From NCBI GenBank assembly GCA_026419785.1, contig JAODTK010001043.1, positions 910,836 through 974,835 on the forward strand: 64,000 nt of DNA. The letters run 5' to 3'. This DNA comes from Sclerodactyla briareus. Taxonomy: Eukaryota; Echinodermata; Holothuroidea; Dendrochirotida; Sclerodactylidae. Each line of letters begins with the position of its first letter. The first letter of the stretch is position 1. The notes under the pieces were generated by a model that worked only from the letters and a program-made list of their open reading frames with translations, was not told the origin of the DNA and ran no database searches. The translations under genes were made by a program, and so were the position numbers. Positions 22,900 to 34,560 of the stretch are shown here, in pieces.

Positions 22900-25800
22900 A
22901 TTACTATTTTGAATAGTTAGGACGTTGTTTACCATAGTTCTTAGCTCGGATTAGTTAGGAGTGTTTGATTATCGTCCAGGCAACCTCAGCTTATCGAAAT
23001 ATTTCGTTCTTTCAATGAAAAATATATCCAAATGATTGATCAATCTTCAGGGTAGCTTCTCAAGCGATAAAGCCCTTAAGAATACCTGGCTTACCTACTT
23101 TCAAGTATTGCCTTTTTCGCAATGTAAGTTATTACTACGTATGTACACGCCTGAGAATGAAATTTGTGGGACAATAAACAAAGGAATGGAATGGAATATG
23201 TGCCCCAATACACTCATATCCAGATCATTTAGCAAGATCCTCCGGTATTTGGCAGAAACCGATAGTGTAGGCATGTTCACAGGAAAACAGCGCCAGGCAA
23301 TATGGTCATTTAAGTATGGTTATAATTCATGAACTGATTGGGCTCCATGAGACGTCTCCATTTCACCAATGTCGAACGAGGTCACACCGCTGAAATAGGA
23401 CATAACATCCTCAGAATCGTTTAGTCTCTTGGGACGGGATATGCTCGCATGTGGCCAATGTTCAATTAGAGGAATGATGAACGACAGAGGCGAGCCTCCG
23501 ACAGGCTTAATAAACTTATGCACGCTCGCAATTGAAAGAATCATCAAACTTGGATCATAAGGTATCAATATGTTTCGGAACGACAGTGTGAAACGCGTCA
23601 ACAACACCTGCGGGGTCCACGGGAGAATAATACACCAGTATTTACTAATTTATTGCATCATGTAAAACGTGAATGAAATGTTGTAATATCAATATTCGGT
23701 GGGAAAAAAGTAACGTATACATTGCTAGGGGATTGTTATGAGCTATTATCTCATCATTAACCACCATGTTTACATAGTTAATGGCACTTGTCCTTCCGTG
23801 GGAATTGTTCCAGGTCTCCTGGTTTGTACTGCCGAATAAATAACTGAACGATTAAGGTGCCTTCACACGAGTATAGTTAATTGCGTACCTTGCTCGACCA
23901 GTATGTAATCGTTCACCCTCGTCTATGCCTCGTCCGGTTCATGATACAACCTATGTGGATTTGTATTTTTCTTCTTCAAATATAGCCTCACTAATACTTC
24001 AGTTTTTGTTTTTTTTTTTTTTTGATTGATAGTTGATCTTATAATTTGGTGGGCCTGTGTTAAAACCGCAGAGTAGAGTCGTATATGTTATTTTGAACGA
24101 ACTGTATCAATGTCTCTCCAATTCGTATGAGATTGCCGCGACAGCGATCCAAGTTTTCAAACCAGTCAAAACAACCCAACTGTACTGTGGAAAGCCTATG
24201 AAACGACGAACATTCATGATTATCTTTGTGTCATATAGCATTTCATCAAGGTTTTCCAATGGGGTATTAATGGTGAAGCATGACGGCAGCATTATAGTTG
24301 ACCATGCAAGTATCATAATACATTTTGCCTGGGTGCCCGCCGAATCTTGTGGAGAACAGTGGGCTTCCGGTTGCCGTGGGTATGATATGTTTACTACTAA
24401 CGACCTTCGACCATGACATTATAAACATGGCAAGAGGGAACCCCTTCTTCTACTTCAGTCCGTTAGTGACTCCAATTAGCGGATGTCGTCTCTTCTTCCA
24501 TTCTCCGGCATATTAGTGTTCAGTCAAGAGGAACACCCAATGAAACAGTACTATATAATAACCGAGAGCGACCACTTTCCCTCAAGTAACATGCCGACCA
24601 GACAACTCTAGAGTCTGAAAAAATGGACATTAAATGGTAAAATGATTGAGTGGGTGACAGGAAATTCCCAACTCCCTCAGGCACAGAAGTTTATTCTTTC
24701 ATTCACTAGAACATGAAAACACCACTAAAACTATATCAAGTTTTGTACCTCAATGTTTGTCCAACTTGGTTGACAGTTCTGATGTATTTGTATCAGCAAT
24801 CTATGGAGAGCACATTGGGGGGGCCTCTTCCTTAATGAAGGAAATGAGTGGAGTTTTTCATGAGATTTGGATATGTCCTAGTTTCAGCCTAATCTAGAAT
24901 GACAGCAATGCAGAAAATTGCAGATTTACATTAGGAGAATCAGCAATAGTCATTGGCGTGAAAAGAGAACTAACGACTGTTTATGTAGGGTTAGAAATTG
25001 TTAAGTTACCGGCGAAATAATCCACATGAAGGAAAAAAAAAACAAGCAGAAAAACTCTATTCATGTGTTCTCGTATTTGACCTGCTTAGGATGCGCGAGT
25101 CTTCTCCAATGATTCTCCCAAAATGCTACGAGCATTTAATCATTTCTAAATTGAACTCGCGCCTAAAAAATTGCATGCTATAAAGTGACAAGATACTATC
25201 CCTATACATTTACTTGCGGTTTCATTAAAAATTCAAAGGTAAACTTCGGTTAGCTGAGAACCTAGTCTCAGGCAAAGCCCCATCGAACAAACTCAACTAT
25301 ATTCAAATATCACACAAAACCTGAAAAATAATAGAACAGAGTAGCGGGAACGAGAAGGCTTTAAAAAAAGAAAAAAAACAATTAATTATACATACAAACA
25401 ATCAGAGCGACATAATAATGCTATTAGCTTCAACTGCCTCAACTGTTTTTTGTATAGTTGAAAGTTTGTTCTCCTCCATGTTCTTGTCTGAATTAATGAT
25501 GGGTTTTTCAAATCCAATTTCAAAGGAACCACGACTGTGTCAAAATTGTCAGTTTTCTCGTTAATTGAATTTACATTCCAATGTGAGTTATTCCGGGCTC
25601 AATATAATTTCCTTCCGTTTTTTCTGATATAATGGTATGAGTTATCAATTATATTGTTGAATTTCCATCCCATTTGAATGTTCGTTTTACGATATAAAAA
25701 CGTCTGACTGAATTTCAGATGTGTACAATTGACAAAGGCGAAAATACTTCCTCATACGCCTACGCTCCTCCTAAGAATCCACACTTGTGTTTGAACTTGG

Positions 25801-26670
25801 TGTGAGGCAGTGCTGACTACACATTACATAACGAACAACCATTTTAAATATGAAATTAAACGGGTTCTAGTACAGCTCGCGGTCAGTCATATCTGATTTG
25901 ATATGATCATTTTATCAAATTGAAATCACGATAGAAATCAATTTGAAGACGCGACGACAATTCCAATTCGTAACATAGGTTTGGTTGTAAGTTGGTGTGT
26001 GAGAGGTTATGTCCTGCCAACTTACCCTACCTAATTAAACTCGATGAGTGCAATGCAAATATCGTGGTTGAAGGTTTCATAATTGATGTTTGCCATGTCT
26101 GGTACCGTTGAATGGATCCAAGTAGACGAGGAATGTCTCCACAAATATTGAATAACTTAACACGCGGGTACAAGAAATTCGTTTAAGGAAGGGGAATACG
26201 GGAATCAGCAGTTCAACGGCACATTGTCTCCATATCACGTTTCAAAATTTACTTTAGTTCAACCCAATTACTACCCAACCCATCCCATGATGTTTCACAC
26301 CATCTCATGATGTTTCACATGAAACCATCTCTCTCAGATTGCTCCAAGCTCACTAGTCAGTAACATCAGATCAATGCATCCAACCAACCTTCTCCGACAA
26401 TACACTATTTGGACAACATCATAAGATAAAAAGTATATGATGAATGGAGGCGTAGTAGGCCTAAGACTTAAAACGTATAGTCAAGGTTGTGGAAACTATC
26501 ATGGCATAGGATTTACATATAATGGAGATGAATGATGATTGAAACCGGAGAACGTATAATTGACAACAGATTGGGGAGACAGTACGCCTAACTGGCATCG
26601 AACCTGCCTGTGAATAATAGCATCTCTTGTTTATTCATGACTCATTTTTATATGCACCTCCAGATTTGTT
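22900..26670. other. No recognisable gene
   Basis: Open frames of 95-119 codons occur at 23,036-23,332 (plus), 23,320-23,607 (minus) and 24,057-24,416 (plus). None shows a motif I can name. A T13-like run lies near 24,010. Confidence 0.5.
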
Positions 26671-26676
26671 GCCAAT

Positions 26677-27280
26677 TGCTATGATCATTCCTCAATTAAT
26701 GTAAACTCACCATTCATTAATTCTGTGATTTCTCAGGATTTCCATTATTAGTTTATACAGTGTAGGGGTGCAGGCCAGCTCATTGCTTGTCCATTCATGG
26801 TCAGTGGTCCAGTGACACCTCTCCTTTGGGGGGAGTGAACTGACCTACATTCCAAGGCTGCCCAGACATTCATAGTTGTGCAGAATGTTAGCATTAATAG
26901 GGAAAATAGAAGTTAGCATTTTGTAAGGAAAAGGTTGAAATTCCTAAATCGGATCGGGCAAGGTTTTTAGCTCACCGTAGTGGGGGGGGGGGGGGGGGGG
27001 GGGGGGGGCTCAGTAATATTAGCCATAATAATAAGGAGGCTTGCTTTGTTTGTAGGAGGCATTTCCAGTTCTGACATTTGGGAGGGGGGGGGGGGGACCT
27101 TGGAAGGTTCACCTCCTGAATATTGTACATACTAGTGATTGATATTAATTCCCTCAATAAATGGGGATTAAACTGCAACAGGCAGTGCTTGCAGCCATTC
27201 TTCGTAATTTGTGGTATTCCGGTTCTTCGTTTCGTTTCGTGTATCGCAATGACTGTTCAGTACCGTGAGGTTACGTTACA
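26677..27280 (+). repeat. 5' LTR
   Basis: It aligns end to end with 35,108-35,645. It is longer mainly because of two G runs, 27 G at 26,982-27,008 and 13 G at 27,084-27,096, where the 3' LTR has only TTTGGG and TTGGGAGGA. The TATA element of the 3' LTR is degraded here to CATAATAATAAGG, while AATAAA at 27,156-27,161 is intact. Confidence 0.95.
27156..27161 (+). promoter_or_regulatory. Polyadenylation signal AATAAA in the 5' LTR
   Basis: The hexamer lies about 120 bp before the LTR end, a reasonable place for the R region signal. The corresponding 3' LTR sequence (CGATAGATGAG) has lost it. Confidence 0.45.
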
Positions 27281-27282
27281 AC

Positions 27283-27300
27283 TGGTGGCAAGCTTAGTTC
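27283..27300 (+). promoter_or_regulatory. Probable primer-binding site
   Basis: Two bases after the 5' LTR the sequence reads TGGTGGCAAGCTTAGTTC. TGG is the expected complement of a tRNA CCA end and the position is right. I cannot name the tRNA. Confidence 0.55.
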
Positions 27301-27659
27301 TGATTTGCAAACAGCAATGATGACGGAGCGAGACATCACAATTACCAGCTGAATCTGGATGATCTTGGACGAGACAGACGGATCAACAGTGTTGGGTAAG
27401 GTTACCACAGGAATTGCTGCAGCAGCAAACAGACCAGAAGCTTACCGAGGAGAGGCCATTAGAGTCAATCCCAACCAAAAACGTCTCAGGTTAAGTGACT
27501 GATACAAGTTGTGAGATTGAGCCGAAGAGCCTTTACAAGAAACACCGGTGGCCATCAATCCTCACAGCCGCACCAAACAATTCATGAAGGGGGAATCTCG
27601 CTGAATGATACCCAGGACTGCAGTATGCAGCCAAGCTGCCAAAACGACAGGAGGAGGCC

Positions 27660-28720
27660 ATTGCCATCTCAAGGGCAGTACACAGACAGAGACCCTGCAC
27701 AACCAACTCAGTAGTATAAACTGACGTAGAGGGGGAGGGGAGGGATCCTGCAGGCCCAGAAAGCATACACCGTATCCCTCCAGCCCCTCAACATTCATTT
27801 CTGTAATCGAGCCAGAGACCATGCACAAACAATCAAGTGGATTGTCAGCGGGCGTTTACCCTAAAAGCCTGCAATACAGAATTCAATCCCGTACAAAGCC
27901 ATACGCAATCAATTGAGTGTCAGCGGACGCTACCCGAAACAGCCTGAATACAGAACTCAAGACCATACACAGATAAACCAAGTGAGTGTCAGCGACACTA
28001 GTCGAAACAAGCCTTAGTACAGAACCGAAGATCATACACGGACCGATCAAGTGATGAGTATGGGGCGGACATCATCAAGAAACCCCAACCACCCCCTACG
28101 AAAAGTCGCCGGTTCCACAACAGCCTTTGTATGGAAGCTGAAGACCCCAACCAGACCATCTATTGAGTAATAAACCACTGTGTTATCAGATAGGTGCAGA
28201 GAGCATATACGGAATGCCCCCATATGCTGAAAAGTCTGGTAATGGAGCCCACGATCACACACAGACCAACGTGAGTAGAACAGGCACACTGAGGAAGGCC
28301 TGCTCTGAAGACACATACCATCTGTTGCCTGTTCCACAACAGCCTGTGTGTAGAACCGAAGACCCTACACAGACCAAAGAGTGAGTAGGAATGCAGTGCT
28401 ACCAGGGAGACCAGAATGGCAGGACACCAAGCAGCCCCATTCTCTCACAATCGGGAATCCAGTCATCAGATTCTACACAGATCAATCACGCACGGTGTAA
28501 TGGACGTTACTGGGGAGGCCCAGAGAGAATAATGTACTAGCCTTATCCGTCTCCAACCCAGATACCAAACACAGAACGACTGGAGGCCAGAACAGGAGTA
28601 TGGTCGCAACACTACCAGGGGAATGCCAGACAGCACATTCCCAAGCGTCAGTAGTTCCACAACAGCGAGGGTACCTAGATCAAGAGAGCACAAAGGCCAG
28701 CCAAGTGAGTACGAAGCAAA
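27660..28720 (+). repeat. Degenerate repeats in the LTR element's 5' coding region
   Basis: A module reading roughly AGAACCGAAGACCATACACAGACCAAGTGAGTGTCAGCG, then GAAACAGCCT or CCACAACAGCCT, recurs many times. GTCAGCG occurs at 27,844, 27,919 and 27,988 (75 and 69 bp apart). GTTCCACAACAGC recurs near 28,110, 28,329 and 28,653. Later copies are spaced by about 100 bp or more. In one frame the module encodes Gln/Thr/Pro-rich peptide such as PQQPVCRTEDPTQTKE, consistent with a repetitive gag N-terminus, but stops are frequent. Confidence 0.65.
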
Positions 28721-29039
28721 ACTACCCAATGAGCCAGAATTGTGCCACGATCGCCCCCCCAAATTTTACAAAGCCTGTCACACGTAATATGGGGTCAAAC
28801 CAAGCTGGTTATACAGGCAGGCACCTCAGCCCCACCGTTGAGAACCAGAATATGGCAGCGGGTGATCCCTGATCAAGGTAACAGGAAGACACAAACCAAC
28901 TCCCTCGACCAAACAGAAGTACCAAGGAGTCGACAAGTCCTAACCCAGTAACTGGCCTGGATCAAAGTGCGAGACCCAAACTGGGGAATTCATACCACAA
29001 TATAGGGACAATGATTTCAACCAGGGTACCAGCCTAGGC

Positions 29040-29880
29040 AGTACAGACAGTTCAACAAAAAATCACGCTATGATGTGAAACCGGATAATTTAACAATGGC
29101 TGATGTCTTAGGAGGTTATCTAGGCTCCATTCGAAATGATGCTGAACTCAATGGTGAATCACTATCAAAGGCTATGTGGTCTAGCGACAAATTTTGAGAG
29201 GGGAAGCTCACGGCAGTTTGGCAGGTATCCGCCTGCGACGGAGTTATTGCGTGCTTGTAGAAACCCTGCAAAGGCGTTTTTGCCCACATCACCAGCAGGA
29301 CATTTTCAAAGAAGAAACCAGCTGATGAAGAATCGAAGCCGAGAGGAAAGAGAACCTCCCGAAGTTGCCCGAGCAATTCGTCGATTGAGCCAGCCAAGCC
29401 ACCCAACCAGCTCGCTAGATGTTCAGGAGGCCTTGGCCAAGATCACTTTTCAGAGCCCTATATGATCCGGACCAAGTGGGGGTTGTCTACCGTCTCGACC
29501 AGCAAGACTTGAACAGGAAGCACTCAAAGCGGCTATGAACTGTAAGCATTTTATACTGCAGAGCAGCAGAGAATCACTTGGGTTGTAGAAAGCAGGATAA
29601 GAGCATGAAGGCTGGAGAGGGCCATAGCGGTTCACAAGCAAAATAAGTTGTTAGGGAAATAAAGAAAACCAAAGAGGGAAACAGCGAAGACACTCACAAT
29701 TGGCAACTGACTCAAGACTCTAACCAAGCAACTGGAGGAAATGCAGCAAAAGCTACACCAGCCCTCTCAGCGGAAATCTGGCCAACGGGGGGGAGGACAG
29801 TCGGAGTAAATCCAAGTACCAATGCAAAGAATATGGCCATTCTATAAAAGTGAGGGTGTACCAAGAACAATGGGACTGAA
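29040..29880 (+). pseudogene. Gag-like region with degenerate zinc knuckle
   Basis: The stretch from about 29,065 encodes a 35-residue run including MADVLGGYLGSIRNDAELNG before a stop. Further on, a heptad-like LTKQLEEMQQKLHQ segment (about 29,715-29,755) suggests a coiled coil. At 29,818-29,865 the reading KYQCKEYGHSIKVRV resembles a CCHC knuckle (C-x2-C-x4-H-x4-C): the first and last Cys are lost, while C, G-H and the spacing remain. Gag would build the particle shell and package RNA. Several frameshifts separate these pieces. The gag assignment rests on position before protease and on the knuckle. Confidence 0.6.
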
Positions 29881-30014
29881 CGAGTCAAGTCACCAAAATC
29901 TCAGACGTGGAAGGAACGAGAAATCGCCGAGCTCGTAGGCCAGACCTCGGCAGGGCCAGAAGTTTGGGCCAAAGCAACTGTCTGTCCGAGTTGCATGAGG
30001 GCCTAGACGATGAT

Positions 30015-30215
30015 GGCCTTTGATGTGGAAGGCTCTATCAATTCGAAAAGAGTTGAAATTACTTGGTGAACACCAGGGCGCATGTAACCCCTGATCACCT
30101 GAAGTATATACAGCATTTCCCTGGGAAGACCGTCCTAAGCTGAGACCCATTGAGGACAATTGTCATTGGCAGTGGTCCCAATACCGGTACTGGCGTGGGC
30201 AACTTCTCTTCTCCA
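30015..30215 (+). pseudogene. Retroviral-type aspartic protease remnant
   Basis: The reading around 30,020-30,115 shows a V-x-G-S-I-N-S-K-R-V-E-(L)-L-V lead-in followed by N-T-R-A at 30,069-30,080, where the family has catalytic D-T-G-A. The downstream EVYTAFPWEDRPKL and a GVGNF-like block fit the protease body. The Asp and Gly of the active site are therefore both replaced, and there are frameshifts. It lies between gag and RT, as expected for cleavage of the polyprotein. Confidence 0.65.
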
Positions 30216-30847
30216 AGACAAGATGTGCCAGCATCAGATCAGATTTGGGAGGTGACATGAGTTGAGGGCATAATGGTAAGCGATTTCCTGAAAAGGTTCA
30301 AAATGTACTGTTGACATGGGCCAAAGCAAATTGTTTATTGGCAGCGAATCAACACAAGGCTTTTCCAAGGGAGTTGCTAAAGGAGCCAGTATGTTTTCGA
30401 GTAACAGTTCGAGAGATAGAGATTGTGGTACGCCTCCAGAGTGAGACCATGAAAAAAAGGGAAACTAAGGGGTCTAACTGAGAATGGCTGTGGTATAATG
30501 CAGGCGGAGGAACCTTGGGCACGAAAGAAGGGTATTCTGGTGGCCAGCGGAGTGGTCAACACCACAAGAGAGTTGGTGCCAATAAGGCTGATCAACATGA
30601 CACCAGAGCCAATACGCTACACAGGCGCTTACAGTGGGAACCATGCCGAAGAAAGCGTACGAAGTGGACTGTAAAGACAAACATCCGTGAAACGCAATGA
30701 GTACCAGCCCAGTACAGAGTCACCGGCACACCTCTTTTTTTTCTGACCGCCTCAGAGGAGCTGTTACTGGCCTCAGCAGGAATCACAAAGTCAAGTGAGG
30801 CGATTGTTGAATAAATACCAGAAGGTCCTATAGGAAGAACGAACATT

Positions 30848-31420
30848 GTGAAAAACATAATAAATTACCGGGGATCAGTCCACCCATCAAGCACTCCTCG
30901 AAGGGTACCACTACAGAAGTGGGATGAGGCGCAAAGGAAAATTGATGAGATGCTCGCTAATAAAATCATTGAACCATCCTCAGTCCTTGGGCCTCGCCGA
31001 TTGTTCCTTGTAAAGAAAAAAGATGGGTCACTAGGTTCTGCGTGGACTACCGAAAGGTCAACGAGGTCCTATTTAAAGAACTCGTATCCTCTGCCCAACT
31101 AGACGAGTCCCTAGATATGCTGGGGGATCGGTATGGTTTTTCAACGCTGGATCTGGCAAGTGGCTATTGGCATAAGATCGAGATGGGACGAGCGGACAAG
31201 GTGAAGACTGCATTTATAACGATGTAGAGGGGGCTCTTTCAATTCAATGTTAGGGAGGCCCGTTTGGTTTATGTAACGCCCCGGCAACTTTCGAAGAGAA
31301 CTGATGGAACGGGTACTACAGGGCTTACAGTGGGAACAGCCTCAATAATATCTGGACGATGACATTGTCCATTCCTCTATTTTGAGGAAAGCCTTTTACG
31401 AAGATGGCGACTATCTTGTG
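30848..31420 (+). pseudogene. Reverse transcriptase domain of the LTR element
   Basis: From 30,848 the frame encodes a fingers region with RRVPLQKWDEAQRKIDEML and FLVKKKDGS (about 31,000-31,035), then, one frame over, DYRKVNEV, STLDLASGYW (31,140-31,170) and KTAF. Frameshifts near 31,060 and 31,225-31,330 interrupt it. Palm pieces PFGLCNAPATF (about 31,262-31,295) and YLDD (31,349-31,360, catalytic Asp pair intact) follow. Order and spacing match Ty3/gypsy RT, which copies the genomic RNA into DNA. At least four frame changes and one stop mean no protein is made. Confidence 0.93.
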
Positions 31421-31639
31421 GGGCGAGATTCAGGGAAGCTGGCCTGAAACTATCTCGCAGGAAATGTCACGTGCTACAAAAAGAAGTGGGCTACCTAGGG
31501 CGCAGAATAACCAAGGCTTGTATTTCCCCCCGACCCAACCAAATCTGCAATTCGTGATTGGCCAATACCCCAAACATAAGTGAATTGCGCACTTTGTGGG
31601 ACTATACCTCTGCGATTTATCAAGAATTTGTGCAACCAT

Positions 31640-32207
31640 AGAGCTAAGCCCGTTGCATAGACGACTGAGAAGGGTACCGATATGTTCCTGGCCAGAGGAC
31701 TGCAACCATGCCTTTCAACAGTTAAACAATACCTTAACTGAGCCCGCCATACTGGGTTTTTCCCCAGTCAAGGCCAGTTTATTCTCGACACCGATGCAAG
31801 CAACTGCGGAATTGTGGGTGTCCTGACACAAGTGCAAAATGGAGAAGAGAGAGTCATTACTTATTTCAGCAGGACTTTGTCAAAGTCGGAACGCAACTAC
31901 TGTGTCACAAGAAAAGAACTTCTGGCCGTTACTTCCTCCGTCAAAAGATTCCACCACTATGTATATGGCCGGTCATTTCTTGTCTGTACTGATCATGGAG
32001 CCTTGCGATGGCTACTGAACTTTAAGAATCCTGAAGGTCAGATAGCCCGCTGGATTAAGACCCAAAATACATATGACATGAAGATTGAGCACCGACCAGG
32101 AGTGAAACATCAGAATGCAGATCCGCTATCCAGACGACCTGTGACCCCTGCAACCATTGCCAAAGACAAGAAGAAAGAATCAGATGGACGATGTATCCAC
32201 AAGAGCT
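31640..32207 (+). pseudogene. RNase H domain of the LTR element (longest intact pol frame)
   Basis: From about 31,757 to 32,207 one frame stays open. It contains F-I-L-D-T-D-A-S-N with catalytic Asp codons at 31,787 and 31,793, RTLSKSERNY, V-T-R-K-E-L-L-A-V (catalytic Glu), CTDHGALRWLLNF (third acidic residue) and the closing IEHRPGVKHQNADPLSRRP signature. All are typical of Ty3/gypsy RNase H, which removes RNA from the RNA-DNA hybrid. The RT-RNase H connection upstream (31,440-31,750) is present but frameshifted. The domain is complete, but it cannot be expressed as part of Pol because of upstream lesions. Confidence 0.93.
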
Positions 32208-32355
32208 AACTGTCACCGAGTCCTAAAGTCGCCTATTAGTCACCAGCCACATGCATCTGCTGTATCGAAGGCCACCACGGAGAATGCAAGTGTCAGAGTG
32301 ACCCTCCACATACTGCCCAGAGACGGCGTAGGAAGTAATGGGCACGCTGAGGTGA

Positions 32356-33400
32356 CTTGCATGCCTGCGATAACATCACAAGCACAGAACTGGATGGATT
32401 CATGGACCAACTCTCGGGACATATGCGAGTGCAAAAGACGCTTGAGCGACCAAGACCAAAATTCTACTGGAGCGGATATCGAAAAGATGTTCAGAACCAC
32501 TGTTTGCAATGCCAAGCATGTGCCTCTCGCAAGAGCGGTAACAAGCCCCGGTCAAAGCTGAAATCATATATTGTGGGTGAACCAATGCAACGCAATGGAC
32601 ATAATGGGACCCCTGCCGACATCGCATTCAGGCACAAGTATATTTTAGTTGTCTCTGACTATTTCACCAGTGGACAGAAGCCTTTCCAATGCGAGACCAA
32701 GAGCCACCACTGTAGGAAATATGTTTGTAGAAGAAAGTATATGCCGGTTCGGTATACCGCAAGAGCTCCACAATGACCAAGGAAGACAGTTTGAAGCCAC
32801 ATTGTTCCAACAGATCTGCAACTGTTGGACATTGAGAAGACCCGGACAACAGCATATCACCCACAGTCTGATGGGATGGTTGAGCGGTTCAATCGCACAT
32901 TGAAAGATGTTAGCGTTAGTGGTTTCCCCAAACCGGAGAGACTGGGACACATGACTCCCCTTCGTGATGATGGCCTACCGATCTGCTGTCCATGCCTCTA
33001 CGAAGCACACACCCAATGAACTGATGCTTGGACGCAATATCACCCTCCCTCTTGACCTGCTGACGCGTCCCCCGCCTGGTAAGGCAGAAGTACCACTCAC
33101 AGAGTATGCTGACCAATTGCAAGGTAAGTTTGGGAAACGAAGTGTCCCGAAGTGCACGACAGCACTTGCAGGTGGCCCACCTACAGCAGAAAAAGCAGTA
33201 TGATCGTAAGACCCACTTGCACCCTTATAAGGAAGGGGACTTTGTCTGGCTGAGAGACTATACTAAGAAAAAGGGATTATCACCAAAGTTGCGAAAGCCT
33301 TGGGTGGGGCCATGCATCGTGGTACCAACAGAACATCAGCGATGCCACATACCGAATAAAGAGGAGACCAAGGAGCAAAGAGAAAAGTATTCATCATGAT
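32356..33400 (+). pseudogene. Integrase domain of the LTR element
   Basis: A zinc-binding HHCC-type N-terminus is readable near 32,395-32,535 (LSGHMRVQKTLERP, then C-L-Q-C-Q-A-C). The catalytic core has A-M-D-I-M-G-P-L with Asp at 32,598, H-N-D-Q-G-R-Q-F with Asp at 32,775, and V-E-R-F-N-R-T-L with Glu at 32,882, giving the D,D-35-E spacing once a frameshift is allowed. Downstream are KHTPNELMLGRNITLPLDLL and KPWVGPCIVV, a GPY/F-like module (33,297-33,326). Integrase would insert the cDNA into the genome. Multiple frameshifts separate the parts. Confidence 0.92.
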
Positions 33401-33434
33401 CGTCTCAAGCCATATCTGAGTGATATAAGCCCTC

Positions 33435-33749
33435 GTGGACTGCCCTCCTCTTGAATCTAAATCAGTGGAGACCCAAACTACCACTTCAACTGGTAGTGGA
33501 CCAGTACCTGACACCAGCAGGAATACAAGCAAGCATAACCCTAAGACCCATGTTACCACTTTAACCAGTGAGGAGCCAGTCAAGGACATGAACACAGAAA
33601 CTAGCAAGCCTATACTCAGCAGTGGGGACGTAGCTGGGACTACTGCTCTCCCCACTGTGGCCACAGGAAGAGAACTAGACCTAATCGTTTTGGTAACAAC
33701 ATTTATGGTTAGACCCAATAGAGCCAGTTCATGGAAGGTCAAAAGTTGA
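33435..33749 (+). CDS. Thr/Ser-rich open frame after integrase (LTR element)
   Basis: A 104-codon frame follows the integrase end by about 35 bp. Its first 75 residues are rich in Thr, Ser, Pro and Glu, followed by a short hydrophobic stretch (LDLIVLVTTFMV) and a basic end. It could be a C-terminal Pol tail or a fragment of an additional gene. I recognise no family. In another frame the region has no better candidate. Confidence 0.35.
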   Translation: MDCPPLESKSVETQTTTSTGSGPVPDTSRNTSKHNPKTHVTTLTSEEPVKDMNTETSKPILSSGDVAGTTALPTVATGRELDLIVLVTTFMVRPNRASSWKVKS

Positions 33750-34040
33750 GAGTGCAGAAGCAGGGCAAGGCTAATATTTATGACCTAACTATAAAATAGG
33801 GCTGGAGTATATTCACATACTATTGAATTGCAAGGAACAAGGTGGTGACCACTGTATGTCCAGTTAATTGCTGTGAGGTGAATGACCATCCCAGTTTGAT
33901 TGGCCAATGAGATTGAAGGACAGCTCCTGGCTCCCAGCTGAACTTTATCACCCTAAAATTATGGGAATGGACTGAGTCCACTCTTATTGACCCCTTTGAC
34001 CTGATAACTACTGATTCTCTGCAGCCTTCTCTAAAGCAGT

Positions 34041-34560
34041 ATGTATCCGGGTAACATAAATATTCATGGAAGGGACAAGTCACTTGCCTGCTGGAAGCGT
34101 GGGAAGGAATTCCTACACCGGTCGTCACTTAGCCGGCACGCTAAACAATTTCACCTGCCCCGAGTGTGGCACTGTAGAACGCCACACAGCCGATTTTCAT
34201 CTGAAAGGCGTGATCTGGAAAGACGTGATTGTCACTCACACTCTCGAGACAATGCGTCAACAGCCTCCCATCGAAGCGCTGGCTGCGAGACCGGCCAACT
34301 CAACAAGCCCAGAAGTCACAACCGCAGAAGCAAACGGCGTGATTCTGTTGGGGCAGCACACCGAGCCAGAAAGACCGTCTCTACCTCACCACCACAGGCT
34401 AATACGGCGGGGAACAACAATCTTGGTGCCATCAACAAGGTCTATCCAGACCCAATAGGCCCGACTCAGTCAGGAGGGACTCTTCCGGAGCAGGCAGATC
34501 CTTGGTGGGATCTTCATTCCAGGCCACTGATACTCCTACCCCAGTTTGCCCTTCCTTAGA
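34041..34560 (+). pseudogene. Degenerate C2H2 zinc-finger pair before the 3' LTR
   Basis: Finger 1 lies at 34,089-34,154 and reads C-W-K-R-G-K-E-F, five residues, L-S-R-H-A-K-Q-F-H. This is a C2H2 finger in which the second Cys codon is CGT instead of TGT. Finger 2 starts one frame over at 34,156 with T-C-P-E-C-G and, after another frame change, ends with F-S-S-E-R-R-D-L..D-C-H-S-H near 34,240. A basic Arg/Ser-rich region follows (to about 34,400). Such fingers would bind nucleic acid. Ty3/gypsy elements do not normally carry classical C2H2 fingers here, so this may be a captured module. An alternative is chance similarity in degenerate sequence. Confidence 0.5.

Noticed and set aside
34041-34560. 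Envelope gene in the LTR element's 3' region
   Set aside because: No signal peptide, furin-like site or transmembrane anchor is seen; zinc-finger and basic/Ser-rich content argue otherwise.
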